Source of the DNA: Primulina eburnea
Taxonomy: Eukaryota > Streptophyta > Magnoliopsida > Lamiales > Gesneriaceae
Reading direction: 5' to 3'
Assembly: GCF_022965805.1 (NCBI RefSeq)
Contig: NC_133109.1
Location: forward strand, 1,193,001-1,257,000
Length of the DNA: 64,000 nt
Shown here: positions 46,082 through 58,506 of the stretch, in pieces
How the letters are laid out: the number at the start of each line of letters is the position of its first letter
Position numbering within the stretch: the stretch's first letter is position 1
The notes under the pieces: generated by a model
Told to the model about the DNA's origin: nothing
Database searches by the model: none
Seen by the model: the letters and a program-made list of their open reading frames with translations, nothing else
Position numbers and translations under genes: made by a program

Positions 46082-48357
46082 GGACAGTTTTGCAGATCTT
46101 GCAGAGTCGCAAGTTATTTGCGAAGTTCAGTAAGTGTGAATTTTGGCTGCAGAAAGTTGCATTTTTGGGGCATATAGTATCCAGCAGTGGTATTGAGGTG
46201 GACCCATCGAAGGTGGCAGCCGTTAAGGATTGGGTTGAGCCAAAGAACGCATCAGAAATCCGCAGCTTTTTGGGTTTAGCCGGTTACTACCGTAAGTTCA
46301 TTAAGAGATTTTCGCCCATAGCAGTGCCACTCACTTCACTAACCAAGAAAAATGTTAAATTCGTGTGGAGTGAGGAATGTCAGAAGAGCTTTGATACTCT
46401 GAAGCAAGCTCTTATTTCAGCGCCAGTGCTAGCCATGCCGACAGGAGAAGGCGAGTTTGTGCTTTATACCGATGCATCTAAGCTCGGATTAGGCGCAGTG
46501 TTGATGCAGCAAGGTCGGGTGATAGCTTATGCTTCCAGACAGTTAAAGGTGCATGAGAAGAACTACCCGACGCACGATCTTGAGTTAGCCGCCGTCGTCT
46601 TCGCACTGAAAATTTGGAGACACTACCTATACGGCGAGAAATGTCAGATTTTCACCGACCACAAGAGTCTCAAATATTTGTTCACACAGAAAGAGTTGAA
46701 TATGAGACAGAGACGGTGGTTAGAACTTGTGAAAGATTACGACTGCGAAATTAGCTACCATCCGGGAAAAGCTAATGTTGTCGCAGACGCCTTGAGCAGA
46801 AAAGTGGCAGTGATAGCTCAGTTGTCAGCTCGGAGACCGCTACAGTCAGAGATTCAGAGATTTGGTCTAGAGATTTATCGAGAGGGCAGAGCTCCTAGAC
46901 TGTCTAATCTGACGGTCAAGTCTAATTTGCTAGATCGCATCCGGGCAGGTCAGTCTTCAGATGAGCAGTTACAGAAATGGAGACTGAAAGACGAGGTCAA
47001 GGGCAGTGTGCTGTACACAGTTTCAGACGGCATTGTGAGATACAGAGGTAGAATGTGGGTGCCTAGTGTTGGTTCGATCAGACAGGATATTCTGGCAGAG
47101 GCACACGCATCTCCGTATTCTATCCATCCGGGAGGTACCAAGATGTATAAGGATCTCCAGATTCTGTATTGGTGGCCAGGGATGAAGCGAGACATCCGTA
47201 GATTCGTATCAGAATGTCTCACTTGTCAGCAAGTAAAAGCTGAACACCAGAGACCAGCAGGGTTGGTTAAGTCACTTCCCATTCCCGAGTGGAAGTGGGA
47301 GAACATTACTATGGATTTCGTGGTTGGGTTACCGAGATCAGTCAGAGGATCAAATTCTATTTGGGTTATAGTGGACCGACTCACTAAATCAGCGCATTTC
47401 CTACCGGTGAAGACGACTTTCTCCATGACGCGGTATGCGGAGCTTTATCTCAGAGAGATAGTTCGTTTACATGGATTTCCATTATCGATTGTGTCCGACA
47501 GGGACCCAAAGTTTACGTCGTCCTTTTGGAAGAGCTTACATACAGCCATGGGGACGAAGTTGCTTTTCAGTACAGCTTTTCACCCGCAGACAGATGGCCA
47601 GTCTGAGCGAGTGATTCAGATTTTAGAGGATTTGCTGAGAGCGTGCATGATTGATTTTCAAGGAACTTGGGAGTCTAGACTACCTCTAGTGGAGTTCACA
47701 TACAACAACAGCTTCCAAGCATCTATTGGTATGGCTCCCTAAGAGGCGTTGTACGGGAGGAAGTGCAGATCACCAGTTCATTGGGATGAAGTTGGTGAGA
47801 GGACAGAACTTGGTCCCGAGATAGTTCAACAGACTGCAGACGTGGTGGTCAAGATTCGTGAGAGAATGAAGACTGCCCAAAGCCGTCAGAAGAGCTATGC
47901 CGATAAAAGAAGAAGAGATCTCGAGTTTGCCGTAGGAGATCACGTTTTTATCAAGATAGCACCTATGAAGGGTGTTATGAGATTTGGAAAGAGAGGCAAG
48001 TTGAGTCCAAGGTTTATTGGACCGTTTGAGATTTTGGACAGAGTTGGGACACTAGCTTATCGTGTAGCCCTTCCGCCGAATCTGGCCGGGGTGCACAATG
48101 TGTTCCATGTCTCGATGCTGAGGAAATATTTGGCTAATCCTTCGCACATTCTGAGTTATGAACCCTTGCAGCTTGCTCCAGATTTATCTTATGAGGAAAG
48201 ACCGACTCAAATCCTCGACAGACAGGAGCGCAGACTCCGGAACAAAGTGACTAAGCTAGTCAAAGTTCAGTGGCTGAATCAATCAGTAGAAGAGGCCACT
48301 TGGGAGTCAGAGGCAGATATGAGACTTCGCTACCCGGAGTTGTTCGGTAATACTTAA
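46032..48357 (+). pseudogene. Chromovirus RT end, RNase H, integrase, chromodomain-like end
   Basis: Continues pol after the one-base frame change. RNase H motifs: [33 protein letters not shown]. The integrase zinc region is [11 protein letters not shown]...[11 protein letters not shown], and its catalytic residues lie in [17 protein letters not shown] and [13 protein letters not shown]. An in-frame TAA at 47740-47742 cuts the integrase C-terminal part. The same frame continues through [22 protein letters not shown] and VEEATWESEADMR to the stop at 48355. Known role of this C-terminus in relatives: targeting integration to chromatin. Confidence 0.9.
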
Positions 48358-48378
48358 TTTCGAGGACGAAATTTTTAT

Positions 48379-48393
48379 AAGTGGGGGAGGAAC
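48379..48393 (+). promoter_or_regulatory. Polypurine tract of the large chromovirus
   Basis: AAGTGGGGGAGGAAC directly upstream of the 3' LTR. Confidence 0.85.
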
Positions 48394-51111
48394 TGTAGTG
48401 CCCAAAATTAATACACGTATAACCCATGCATTCATTTAATTATTTAAGCATTTAAATTATTTTAATCTGAGTTTAGCAGTGCATGATTTAATTAAATGCA
48501 TTTTTCTAAAATTAATTATGTTTATGTGATGCACGTTATAATAGTTTTTCGAGCTTAATGTTTCAGGCGATTATTCGAGGCGAGATCGAGGAAGAGACCG
48601 GTGACGATTGTGACCATTTAAAATATGGTATTCTATTTTAAGTTGAGGATGTGGCATTTTATTAAGTTATCGAGTTTTAATATTTTGAAGTATTATTATG
48701 TATTTAGTGATTTAAGAGTTTGAAACTTTTAAAATTGGTGTGTAATTATTTTAATTGTAGAGTTTGACTAAACTAGTGGGTGTTAACTAGTAATTAGTGT
48801 TTTCAATTAATTAAATTAGCACTAATTTCTCCTAATTAATCACATACACACACACACACACACTTTTACACACACTAATAACGCCTAACACGCACACACA
48901 AATTCAAATCAGATTTTCTTTTACTTGTGAGAGTGCAAACCTAGGGTTCTCTATCTAAGAGCAGCCGCCCCCTTCCATTTGGTTTTTCCAGCAAGTTCTC
49001 GTGGGTTTTGTTGCAAGATTTCAGTGCCACAATCGTCCCGGATCAAACCTCGCTCCATCTCCGCTTCGGTGTCGTCGTACGGTATTTTAAATATCAAAAA
49101 GGCACGTATAATCTGTTCTTTCTGTATCGATCAGGTCATATTATGTGTTGCGTTGTTTTATGCGTAAAATTTTTGTGTGTGACGTTCGTCGTTTGAGCAG
49201 AAATTTATTTAGATCGGTTTTGAATAAATTTTAGATCTGAAAACTCGTTTTTGCTGTTCCCGTGTAAACTGCGAATTTTCGATGCATATTTTGAGAAAAC
49301 TTTTAACTAGGAAGTCGTAGAACTTTTTGATACCTTCGATTTGATATATGATTCGAAATTTTTGGACAAATATTGAGTGAGTTATGGCGTTTTTCGTGGG
49401 ACTGCTCAAACTGCGACTTTTACGTAAATTATGTTCTTGAAGTTTTATGTTGCAGGCTTCGTTGGGAATCGACGGGTGATCATTGCTGCGTATAGGTATA
49501 TTAATTATGATGTTGGGATGTATAATGAAGCTTCGTTTCTTGTCGTTAGGCGCTTGGGAGATTGAATGTCGTATAGAACCGTTTGTTGTCAAAAAGTCTC
49601 GTTCACGGGTTTGTTGGGTTGATTGTGATTTTGGGTTGTTTTGGGACAATTGTTTAGGCTTGGGTCATTGAATTAGTAGCCTAAGATGAGCTCGTGGTGT
49701 CGATTCATAGTCCGTGCAATCGAGTCTAGAAAGTTAAGCGAAACATGTACAAAATTTTCGTTGGTTCGCGGTTACCGTAGGTACACGGACCCACACCCGG
49801 ACCTCTACACGGGGTCCGTGCCTTTTGTTCTTCCGTAGTGCCTTTTTACAGTAGGTACACGGACCCCCACACGGACCTATGCACGGGGTCCGTGCCCTTC
49901 CCTCCTTTGCGATATCTTTTTACAGTGTCTACACGGACCCCTACTCGGACCTCAGCACGGGGTCCGTGTCTCCTCCTTTTTGCGCACACAACTTCCAGTA
50001 CCTACACGGACCCATGCACGGATGTAGGTACGGGGTCCGTGTCCTTCATATTTTGGGAAAAATATTATAACACGTTTGAGGTTTGATGTTATGGTTTAGT
50101 GCAAGGATTATCCAGGGTCGTGTTATGGGAAATGTTAGAACGTCCTAAGTATCGATTGAACTTGAGAGTAAGTATGATATTTATGTCTAAGTTAGGCAAG
50201 TTAAGTATGTGAATTCATGTTGGTATGTGCAGCAACGACCCCGATCGAAGTCCAATGAATCCCTCAACGCCAAGTAAGTATGTATGACGTGCAAAGATAG
50301 TATTTTAAGTTTTTGAGGTATGCTAATTGTCTCGTGACCAAAGAAAGTTAAGGATTGGAAAGCGTTAAATTATGAACGGAGACCAATCCGCCCGTTAAAT
50401 TATGAACGGGTTAGATCATGGTTAGAAAGCATTAAATTATGAACGGGGACCAACCAGTCCGTTAAATTATGAACGGGGATATTATGTATGTGGCAGTGGA
50501 TGCGTCCCTGTCAGCCCAGTACTGTGGTATAGTCTGATCAGGCTCTTTTACGTTATGGGTCACTTGCTTTGAAATATGTCTCTACGCAAAATGATCATGT
50601 TATGTATGTTTACGTATGCAGTATGTTATGAAAGTTTACGTTGATGGCACGTCTAGTTACGCATGTACGTATGTTCAAGTTTCAAGTTATGTATGTCCTA
50701 TTTTAAAGTTGCATGCGATTTTATTACGTAGTACTAGTTATCCCAGTTTATACGTGTTGAGTCTGTAGACTCACTAGACTTGATCGATGCATGTGAGTAT
50801 GTTGGAGAGGAGGCAGGAGGTGGTGACCAAGGGGCAGGCTTGGACTGAGCGGCAGGCTAAACCCGAGGACCGCCCACGTTATTTTACGATTCTTTTTATG
50901 CGAGTTTAAAAGATGTTATGTTTCGTTTCAAGACTCTTGGAACAGTGGTTCTTTTCAGCAAACTTTATTTGTGATGCCGATTTCAAATATTTTTATTGTT
51001 GAAGGATGTAGTGACGACCGTAATTGATTTCATTTCCGCATTTCATTTAGTTTAAAAGAAAATTTTTAATTTTCCGTAAATTTTAAGTAGTAAAGAATAC
51101 GGTTCGTTACA
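48394..51111 (+). repeat. 3' LTR of the large chromovirus
   Basis: 2,718 bp, about 99 percent like 40747-43466 by eye. Contains the second set of hairpin repeats (49780-50043). Confidence 0.95.
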
Positions 51112-51596
51112 AAAAATATCATATTTAATTTTGTAAATATTAGAACCAAAACAATTTCAGGAAACAATACATGTGCAATACATAATATATGAATATTGTG
51201 TATTCGTATATTTAAAAAAGTTGGGAGAAATTTAGTTAAGTTTTGGTTCGATTCGGATTACACATATATTTAAAAAAAATGAAAATCAAAACACTACACC
51301 AAAATATAATATAAGAGCAAATGTCACACATTTAAGTTACCCAAATCCTAATTAATACAAGGATGATTATCATGATTAGTAAATATCTATAAGATGGTTT
51401 CATGGAGATCGACTCGATCTATATTTCTAATAAAAAAAATTCATAAGTTGGATCAGACCGAGATCCATCTTACTAAATTGACTTGCTAAACCGTCTCATA
51501 TAAATTTTTGTGAAAAAAATGATAATTAAAATGTAACGTTTGGATAGCGGTATAAATTTAAAAGTTGTAAGTTACTTTACTACTTATATAATTAAA

Positions 51597-51777
51597 GAGT
51601 TGGTCTCATGTGAGACCGTCTCACGGATCTTAATCTGTGAGACGGGTCAATCATACCCATATTCACAATAAAAATAATACTCTTAGCATAAAAAATAATA
51701 CTTTTTCATGGATGACCCAAATAAGAGATCCGTCTCACAAATACTACCCGTAAGACCGTCTCACACAAATTTTTGTC
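51597..51777. mobile_element. GTGAGAC MITE with perfect 9-bp target duplication
   Basis: 181 bp, GAGTTGGTCTCATGTGAGAC to CACACAAATTTTTGTC. It is flanked by ATAATTAAA at 51588-51596 and 51778-51786. Opposite orientation to the copies at 321 and 38929. Confidence 0.88.
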
Positions 51778-52028
51778 ATAATTAAATTGGATAAAACAAT
51801 AAACATTTAATCCTAAAAATTCGGGCAATATTGAGTTGAATAATTATAAATAAAAGAAAAGCTAGTACTTCAACCTTAAATCCAAACCAGTCAGTTTTTG
51901 AAATCTGGGCTTTATCCTCGCATGACCAAAACAAGCAAAAGGTAATACTGAAGAAGGCTTACACAACCCGATAACGATTGGGTCATTATAGCTGGTCAGA
52001 TCCTTTTGAATAAGTTATTACCAAAAAA

Positions 52029-52208
52029 ACAAAAACTTGTGTCAGACAGTATCACGTGTCGTATTTGTGAGACGGATCTCTTATTTGAGTCATCCATGTA
52101 AAAAATTTTATTTTTTATGCTAAGAGTATTATTTTTTATTGTGAATATGGGTAGGGTTGAACCGTGTCACAGATTAGGATCCGTGAGACGATCTCACATG
52201 AGACCCAC
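52029..52208. mobile_element. GTGAGAC MITE, full-length
   Basis: ACAAAAACTTGTGTCAGACA to CACATGAGACCCAC. It is followed at once by a fragment of another copy (52207-52236, AAAAACTTGTATGAGACGG). Confidence 0.8.
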
Positions 52209-52288
52209 AAAAACTTGTATGAGACGGTCTCACGGGCTATCACCTTAGTTAGAAAGTAATAACTCAAATATTAACTTAATATGACAAA

Positions 52289-52462
52289 GGCAAAAAATTG
52301 CGTGAGACGGTCTCACGAGTCGTATTTTGTGAGACAGATCTCTTATTTGAGTCATCCATGAAAAAATATTACTTTTTATGCTAAGAGTATTACATTTTAT
52401 TCTGATTATCGGCAGGGTGGACCCTTCTTACAGATAAAGATTCGTGAAACCGTCTTTTGTTC
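52289..52462. mobile_element. GTGAGAC MITE, nearly full-length
   Basis: GGCAAAAAATTGCGTGAGAC to GAAACCGTCTTTTGTTC; the right arm is degraded. Confidence 0.75.
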
Positions 52463-53050
52463 AATAACAAAAATTATATTTGATAGAAAAATTATTGAAC
52501 GTAAAATCTTATTTCATATAAAAATTCCTCATCTCTAACGTAACACGCAATAACAAATTTTATTTTTTAAAAATAAAATAAAAAATTAAATATAATTTTT
52601 TATATGATTTTGGTTTATTCTAAATTTTAAATGAGAAATGAAATCAAAATTCAAAATTTCAAACATAATCTAGATAGTTATCTAAACGTGAGATCTACAC
52701 CGTGGATTAATCGACGAGATCGATCGACGGTTGATACGCCCTCCAATCTCACAATAATCTATAGAATTATCCAAACAGTGGGGGCCGGCTAAATCGAATG
52801 ACCGAACCTTTCGATGGACACATGTCTCCACCCCTCATGAATTTCCACTTTTACCCTTCCCTCTCCTACTCACCTCCGTCTCTTCCCTCTGCCAATCTCA
52901 TGTGATCAGTTATTTTACCCATCCCATGTCTCAAGCACACAGCCATTGATTTATAGATCTAATCCGCTCTAAAATTCAAGATCCAACCCCACCGGTTTCT
53001 ATTTATTGTAAAAGGGTTGTTTGCTCTTTTTCTTTACTGAGTCTCAACAG

Positions 53051-53875
53051 GTTTGGTTAATCAACTCTTAAATTTGTGGGCTTTTGATGTTCATGGATTG
53101 ATCTAGTTGTTTTGGTTGAATTTTGATCTGGGTTTTTTTATATGGTTGTTGATTAAAGCATGAAAATGAATTTTGGTTGCCAGAATTTGGAGTTTGGAGT
53201 GTGGTTAAGTGGATCATGTGTGTGTTATAGGGATTTTGGATTATTGATCTTGGATTAAAGTAAAGGTGCATTTTTATGATGGCAGCTCGAGTCTTTTAAG
53301 ATTTAGGCGTTTTATGATGGAAGCTCGAGTCTTTTAAGATTTATGCAATGTTTCAATTCTTTTAATGGGATCTGCGATTTAGGGGTAATCTGTTTTTGTG
53401 TTGAAATTACACTGATGCTATTGAAATTATTTACTTCTTCCAGTTTCTTTGTTGTTTCAGAATTTGGTTATTAAAATTGGGTTATTTTATTATGCACAAG
53501 AATTGACAGTGGGACTAATCGTTCTAGTTATAGCTTTGATTCGTAGACTTCCTTTTTTTTTTTATTTTCTTGAAGATTTTATTTAGAGGATTTGCTACTT
53601 TGATTGTTTCTATCCTTTGATTTCCTGGTGATCTTGATAATTCTGTTGTGCTAATTTTTTTGGGTTCTTGCATTTGTCATGGCAGCTTGTTAATTAATGA
53701 TGGAGGTGCAACTGATATTACGTTGCAATGTGTTTATTTGTTGTTCCTTTTAGTCGTTTATTTGATCCATTTTTTTTATATGGTGTGTGTCAATATGTTT
53801 TCGAATTATTTTACTGAAACTTTGATTTTTGTAAGATGAGACACTTCGGTACTGAGTTATACATATCTATTGCAG
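53051..53875 (+). other. Candidate 5' UTR intron of the lysine-rich protein gene
   Basis: The donor CAACAG|GTTTGG at 53051 and the acceptor TATTGCAG|GAGGG at 53875 bracket a T-rich sequence typical of plant introns. It would join a CT-rich leader (about 52960-53050) to sequence before the coding exon. A further intron ending at GTGCACAG|G (54309) is possible. No coding sequence is visible in this stretch. Confidence 0.45.
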
Positions 53876-54344
53876 GAGGGAAAGCCATGTGAGTTTCTTA
53901 AACTCAAAACAGAAAGGAATGGAATTTTAACTTAGCTTTTATAGGGTCATCCTTTTATTTCACTCGTTTCTCATAGTTGGCAAGGGTTGTGGAAAATTTG
54001 GAAGAATGAAGAGAGGCGGATCCATCATTGGTTACAAGTTTTCACTTCTCCTATCTCCTGTTACTTCTTTTTGGGAATGTAGTGTGCGTAAAATGCGGTA
54101 TCCCTTCAGACCCGAGTGGGTTTAGATAGAAGCTCATATATTAGTACCTTTTAGTTCCCAAGTTTTAATTTTTTAGTTTTTCAAGTGTTGATTAACAAGT
54201 TTCAAAAGAGAAAGGAAGCACATAGAGTTGACCAGATAATGTGTACATTATAGGGATGTTTGTCCTGGGAAACAATCAGGGAACTTAGAATAATAAGTTG
54301 AGTGCACAGGAAAATCGTAGTATCAGAGTTCGGTGCTACTGGTT

Positions 54345-54977
54345 ATGATGGAGTGTCCTAAGGTTGCAGTTGGTGTTAAGAAAGCCAAAAAGAAACAAGG
54401 GAAAGACGAATTGGATCGAATTAAGCAGGCAGAGAAGAAAAAGAGGCGCTTGGAAAAGGCTTTGGCTACTTCTGCTGCCATACGTTTGGAACTTGAAAAA
54501 AAGAAGCAGAAGAAGAAAGAAGAGCAGGATAGGCTTGATGAAGAAGGTGCTGCAATAGCTGAGGCGGTTGCTCTACATGTCCTACTTGGTGAAGATTCGG
54601 AAGATTCAAAAAGCTCAATCCTTGAGGATGAGGGGCGGAACTTGTGGGATCTTTCAGTAAATGGTGGCAACCTCTTTAGGGAAAGACAGTCTTTTCTTCC
54701 TTATCACAATTTGTCGAAATATTCCCTTGAAAATATTGGTTTGGTTTCTGATGCTTGTAAAAATAGGGCCGTGTCAAATCACGGAGTAAATTCGAACTTG
54801 ATGGTGCCATCTTCTCCTTTGGTAGGAGAATTTTACCCTAGATGGTTTGGCGAGGAACGATTGGGCACTGTTGGTTTGTCTGTGGACTATCTTACTGCTC
54901 AGGCTGTTTCATCCCTTAAAATAGCCGATGATGCGCGGGTCGACACTTGTGTCTTCAACAAAATGGTCAGAGGGTGA
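54345..54977 (+). CDS. Lysine-rich coiled-coil protein of unknown function
   Basis: A single open exon of 210 codons. Of two adjacent ATGs the first (54345, MMECPKVAVG) is taken as start; 54348 is equally plausible. Residues about 8-70 are extremely Lys/Glu-rich with long stretches likely to be helical (DELDRIKQAEKKKRRLEKAL, ELEKKKQKKKEEQDRLDEEG), probably a coiled coil or nucleic-acid/nuclear-type basic region. Then come AAIAEAVALHVLLGEDSED, an acidic patch and a non-repetitive C-terminus with EFYPRWFGEERLG. Similar proteins seem to be conserved in dicots (from memory) but I know no function and assign none. It faces the deSI gene tail-to-tail, with 725 bp between the stops. Confidence 0.75.
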   Translation: MMECPKVAVGVKKAKKKQGKDELDRIKQAEKKKRRLEKALATSAAIRLELEKKKQKKKEEQDRLDEEGAAIAEAVALHVLLGEDSEDSKSSILEDEGRNLWDLSVNGGNLFRERQSFLPYHNLSKYSLENIGLVSDACKNRAVSNHGVNSNLMVPSSPLVGEFYPRWFGEERLGTVGLSVDYLTAQAVSSLKIADDARVDTCVFNKMVRG

Positions 54978-55702
54978 ATAAACAACCATCTCAAGAGGTG
55001 ACGCTGCGCTGGTTTTTGTTCTGAATAATGTGTTATGTATATATGTCCCTGAATAGATCTGACTTAACTTTCTTAATTTCTTTCGGATTTCAAACTGGTA
55101 TTTTCGGGTCTGTCTTTGTTTGATTTTAGTCGAAGTTTTTGTAATGTTTTTGACCTTTTTATCTGTTTTGCATAGTTCCGTGTCTCTCATATCATCAGAA
55201 TTGAAGAACATGCACAATTTCGCTTTAAGATTGACTCTTCTAAATTTCGGCTTCGATTTCCGTTACTTGAATCTAGACAATTTGAGCAGTAGGAAGATTG
55301 TTGTATTTTACCATTTACCAAAGTGTGTACGTATTTAGAAAAATATCAATCCAGATATCAATTTAGAAACGCTCACGCTCAGATTGTAACCTACAAGAAA
55401 CATTTGCAAATGTAATCATAACAATTGTTCGAGCCTTTGAACAAACTTCGATTCATGTAAGAGAAACAACTCCAAAATAATACGTTCATCCCCACTATTG
55501 ACCCGGCGAGACTAAAAATGAAGACATCGATGTTGGAAGTAAAGTACAACTGTTAATTCCAGCACTTGGGAAAAGTGGTTTACAAATTCATGTTTAACAT
55601 TATACAACAATCCACGAGAACTATAACAAAAATACATTGCAAAGTTTTTTGGTCTCGGCGTCCAATTCAACGCTGAAGGTAATATAATATCAGATTATCA
55701 TG
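54978..55702. other. Convergent 3' regions of two genes
   Basis: No coding sequence. It probably holds the 3' UTRs of the lysine-rich protein gene (plus) and the deSI gene (minus). Short ORFs here have no recognizable domains. Confidence 0.55.
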
Positions 55703-57686
55703 TCAAGAGTTCGACCTTAAATCTTCTTGTCTCTGTCTCTGGAGTGTCACAACTCCATCCTGATTTTCCAGATCCAAACTACTTGATGGTTTGGCACCAG
55801 TTGACATAAGGTTCTTGAACCAGGCAGATTGGAGTCTAGGACTTCCTCGGTTGGAAGTATTGCCAGGGGAGTTTGGAGAGTTGATCTGATTGTTGGAAGC
55901 AACTCCTGCTAAAAACCGGTATGCCACCTTGCTAGCAGTTACAATTTCGGCTTTTGCTTGCCTAAACTGCAACAGAAAATGAACGAGGTACAGAATTACA
56001 GCAGGTTCTGAACAGGTTTGAAGTTTTGGGCTTTGCAAGCGTCTATTTGCGTAGAATGCGTATATATAATAATATGTATCCTAAAACAAGTGCTAATCAC
56101 ATAGAAACACAAATGCATATATTTAGAAAAGAACAGAAGTAGTAAACAACCATGCTTTCACCTTTAAGCATAAGCAACAATATACGTTCTTGAAGATAAA
56201 GCATGCACAATAAGAGTGCAACTGACAATGACCATTACTATCGAATTTGCTGAACGTCAAGAGTATAATTACGATCAAAGGAAACTACAAAGTGAAAGAT
56301 CATCTTACTCGATAGGCTGTGTTTCCAGCTATTTCTACAGCGGTATCCCCTGCATGCGCAAACCTGTTTACCCAACCTGTTGCAAAACCGATAAGAGCAG
56401 TGTTGTAGATAGCCCAGAAAAATGACACGGATGTGTTTGAATCCAATTCTGCATCGATTATCTATCTGGGATGCAGTGGCCAGGCAATTTAAGGTGTTCC
56501 TTCCAATGCACGATATAATCTAAAGAATAGTTAAAACTTAACACATCTACAAGAATAAATTCATTATGAAATCAACTCAACTAATACTAAAGCTAGACAA
56601 GTGAAGCTTGTCATGAATTTTTTAGGTGTCATTATAAAAAAAAATTAGCTTAGCATGGTAAAACGATCAAAATTGAATTTATTTTCGTCATATAAGAAGA
56701 AGACAAGCCATGCATAAAGATTGTATGAATAAACAGCGAGATTGCCAATTGTCCAACTAAATATCTTCAAAGTTTCATGTTCTACCAGTAGAAAAACACT
56801 TCAAGTCCAATTATCAATCCACTTTTTATAAACTATCCAAATAATAAGCAGAACCGCATGTGTTCTGATCTGAGAGACAAACTTATTAATGAACCACAAT
56901 CTCCAAGAGATGCATGGGATTAAACATTATGAATTACATGTTGTGAATGCGAGACAAACAAGAGTAAAAGAACTGCAGTTATTTACCTGGAAGCTTTGGC
57001 ACACCGAGTCTTTCACAAAGCTCATCACAGAAATGATTGCAATTTTTAGATAACAAATCATACGAGTATCCAGGCCACTCCCTACCGAGTTCCCTTAGGA
57101 TCTGATTGACCTTAAAGATAGTGAATGTTGTCTCGCCAAGTTTAATGCTTTCACGAAATGTATACATAGGATTCTTCGTTGATGTACAGCTAAACACTCC
57201 AGTGCCATGTTCACAGAACCCGAATGACCATTCCTCATCACCATAAACCTTTCAAGAAAACGAAAACTCCGATAAAACAGCAATCCCATGTCTTTATGAA
57301 GCTAGAGAACACAAGATGAACCAAAACAGTTAGATATCATGTAAGATCCAGCTATGTGAAGCGACCAATGAACGAAGAAACCAGAAATTTCAAGTTTTCA
57401 TAGCAAACTAAACTCACAATCCCCCAAATAGATAAATAAATGAAACCCAGAAAGAAAGGTAGAACACTGAATCTGACACATAATCTAGTGACAGAAAAAG
57501 CAAACCAAGAACTAACCAAAAAGATAAACAAATACAACGTGATTCAGAAACCTGAACAGCGCTGTGGAAGATGCCGCCGATTCCAATCCCATCTTTGAAA
57601 ATCTTGTTGATCTGCATAATTGTATTGTCCGTTTTCTCATTCCCACTATTCGTCACGTCGTATATATTGAGAACCACCTCCATCAT
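55703..57686 (-). CDS. deSI-like (PPPDE) thiol protease, 4 exons
   Basis: PPPDE-fold enzymes of the deSI family remove SUMO or ubiquitin-type modifiers. Exons in order of translation: 57552-57686, 56987-57248, 56309-56376, 55703-55966. All introns are GT-AG with matching phases (0, 1, 0). The product is 242 residues. MEVVLNIYDVTNS starts the PPPDE domain. The catalytic His is in GGIFHSAVQ (about residue 41). The catalytic Cys is in SKNCNHFCDELC (about residue 115). KLPGWVNRFAHAGDTAVEIA follows, and the C-terminal tail is Ser/Asn-rich. Overall it closely resembles Arabidopsis deSI-like At4g17486 (from memory). MM at the start leaves the exact initiator open (57686 or 57683). The gene appears intact. 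Confidence 0.93.
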
Positions 57687-58187
57687 TCACAAAAACTCCA
57701 AACTTTCCCTCAAATTTCCACCCAATTCAAAAACCCAAATCCCTCCAGAAAACACACTTGCATACAACCTCGATTGACTCTCTTTGTACCAGTGTCAGTG
57801 TGTGCGTGTGTAAATTATATATACACGCACATGAAATTTGAGCTGGAATCAACGGTTGAATACTGTATGGCTATGATTGAATTAATTATTATTATTTTAT
57901 ACTTTGTAAAGCAACAATTCAAAATGGGGAATCTCGAAATCAGTCCAATGATTTTGAGCAGTGGGGATATGATGTTATTTGCAATCTAGAAATAAAAATA
58001 AAATTACGTTCAATGACCAATTTAAAGTTTATAGAGTATGTAACAGTGAATAAAAGATTGAAAAGGAGTGGGAAATGATTACAAAATAGATATTTTAAAA
58101 ATTGTAATATAGTACTTTTGAAAAAAAAAATTAAGAAAATATCACTCTTTATGGATCGACTGGGCTTGAAATCGTATACCTACACTT
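57687..58187 (-). promoter_or_regulatory. Upstream region of the deSI gene
   Basis: 500 bp upstream of the deSI start codon on the minus strand. It has a CA/GT-rich patch with TATATA near 57795-57830. No specific promoter element is certain. The plus-strand ORFs across this area overlap the first deSI exon in antisense and are not supported. Confidence 0.4.
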
Positions 58188-58374
58188 AGATCGACCAAAA
58201 CAGATTTGATCGTGCTTCGGTCGACCAACCAAAGCATGGTGCTTTGGTTGTGCTTTAGTCGACCAAAGCATACCATAGCAATTAGCATGGTATGCCAGAG
58301 CACTGGTGGACCAAAGCAAGATGCTTTGGTCGACATATTTTGCTTTGGTCGACTAAAATAATGTTTTGGTCGAT
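58188..58374. repeat. Cluster of GTCGACCAAAGC words in both orientations
   Basis: About ten copies of GTCGACCAAA or its complement in under 200 bp, some degenerate. They include a 20-bp near-perfect palindrome, TGCTTTAGTCGACCAAAGCA (58251-58270). A 9-bp inverted repeat, GCATACCAT...ATGGTATGC (58268-58295), has a 10-base loop. No coding role is apparent. Confidence 0.8.
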
Positions 58375-58506
58375 TATGATTGTTTTGTTTATCAAAAGTT
58401 GTTTTAATTTTTTAATGAATTAATTATAATTTACTATTTATAATAGATATCAAATGGAACTGATGAACAATTTATTGACAAAGAGATATATTTTAAAAAA
58501 GAAAGT

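Larger units (their letters stand above)
40747..51111 (+). mobile_element. Ty3/gypsy chromovirus with 2.7-kb LTRs
   Basis: A 10,365-bp element flanked by AAAAA (40742-40746 and 51112-51116). LTRs of 2,720 and 2,718 bp run from TGTAGTGCCCAAAATT to GGTTCGTTACA. Internally it has a primer binding site, gag, a probable gag-pol intron, protease-RT-RNase H-integrase with a chromodomain-like end, and a polypurine tract. The order and the C-terminus place it with Tekay/Del-type chromoviruses. Pol carries a one-base frame change at the RT active site and a stop in integrase, so it is inactive as read. Confidence 0.95.
51112..52960. other. Intergenic with a MITE cluster
   Basis: No gene. Three substantial GTGAGAC MITEs and one fragment lie within 900 bp (51597-52462). 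The last 300 bp, CT-rich from about 52820, probably belong to the promoter and 5' UTR of the lysine-rich protein gene. Confidence 0.6.

Noticed and set aside
54323..54670. Minus-strand Ser/Phe-rich ORF
   Set aside because: Antisense of the lysine-rich coiled-coil coding region.
57564..57989. Plus-strand ORF of 141 codons
   Set aside because: Overlaps the first exon of the deSI gene in antisense, without recognizable domain.
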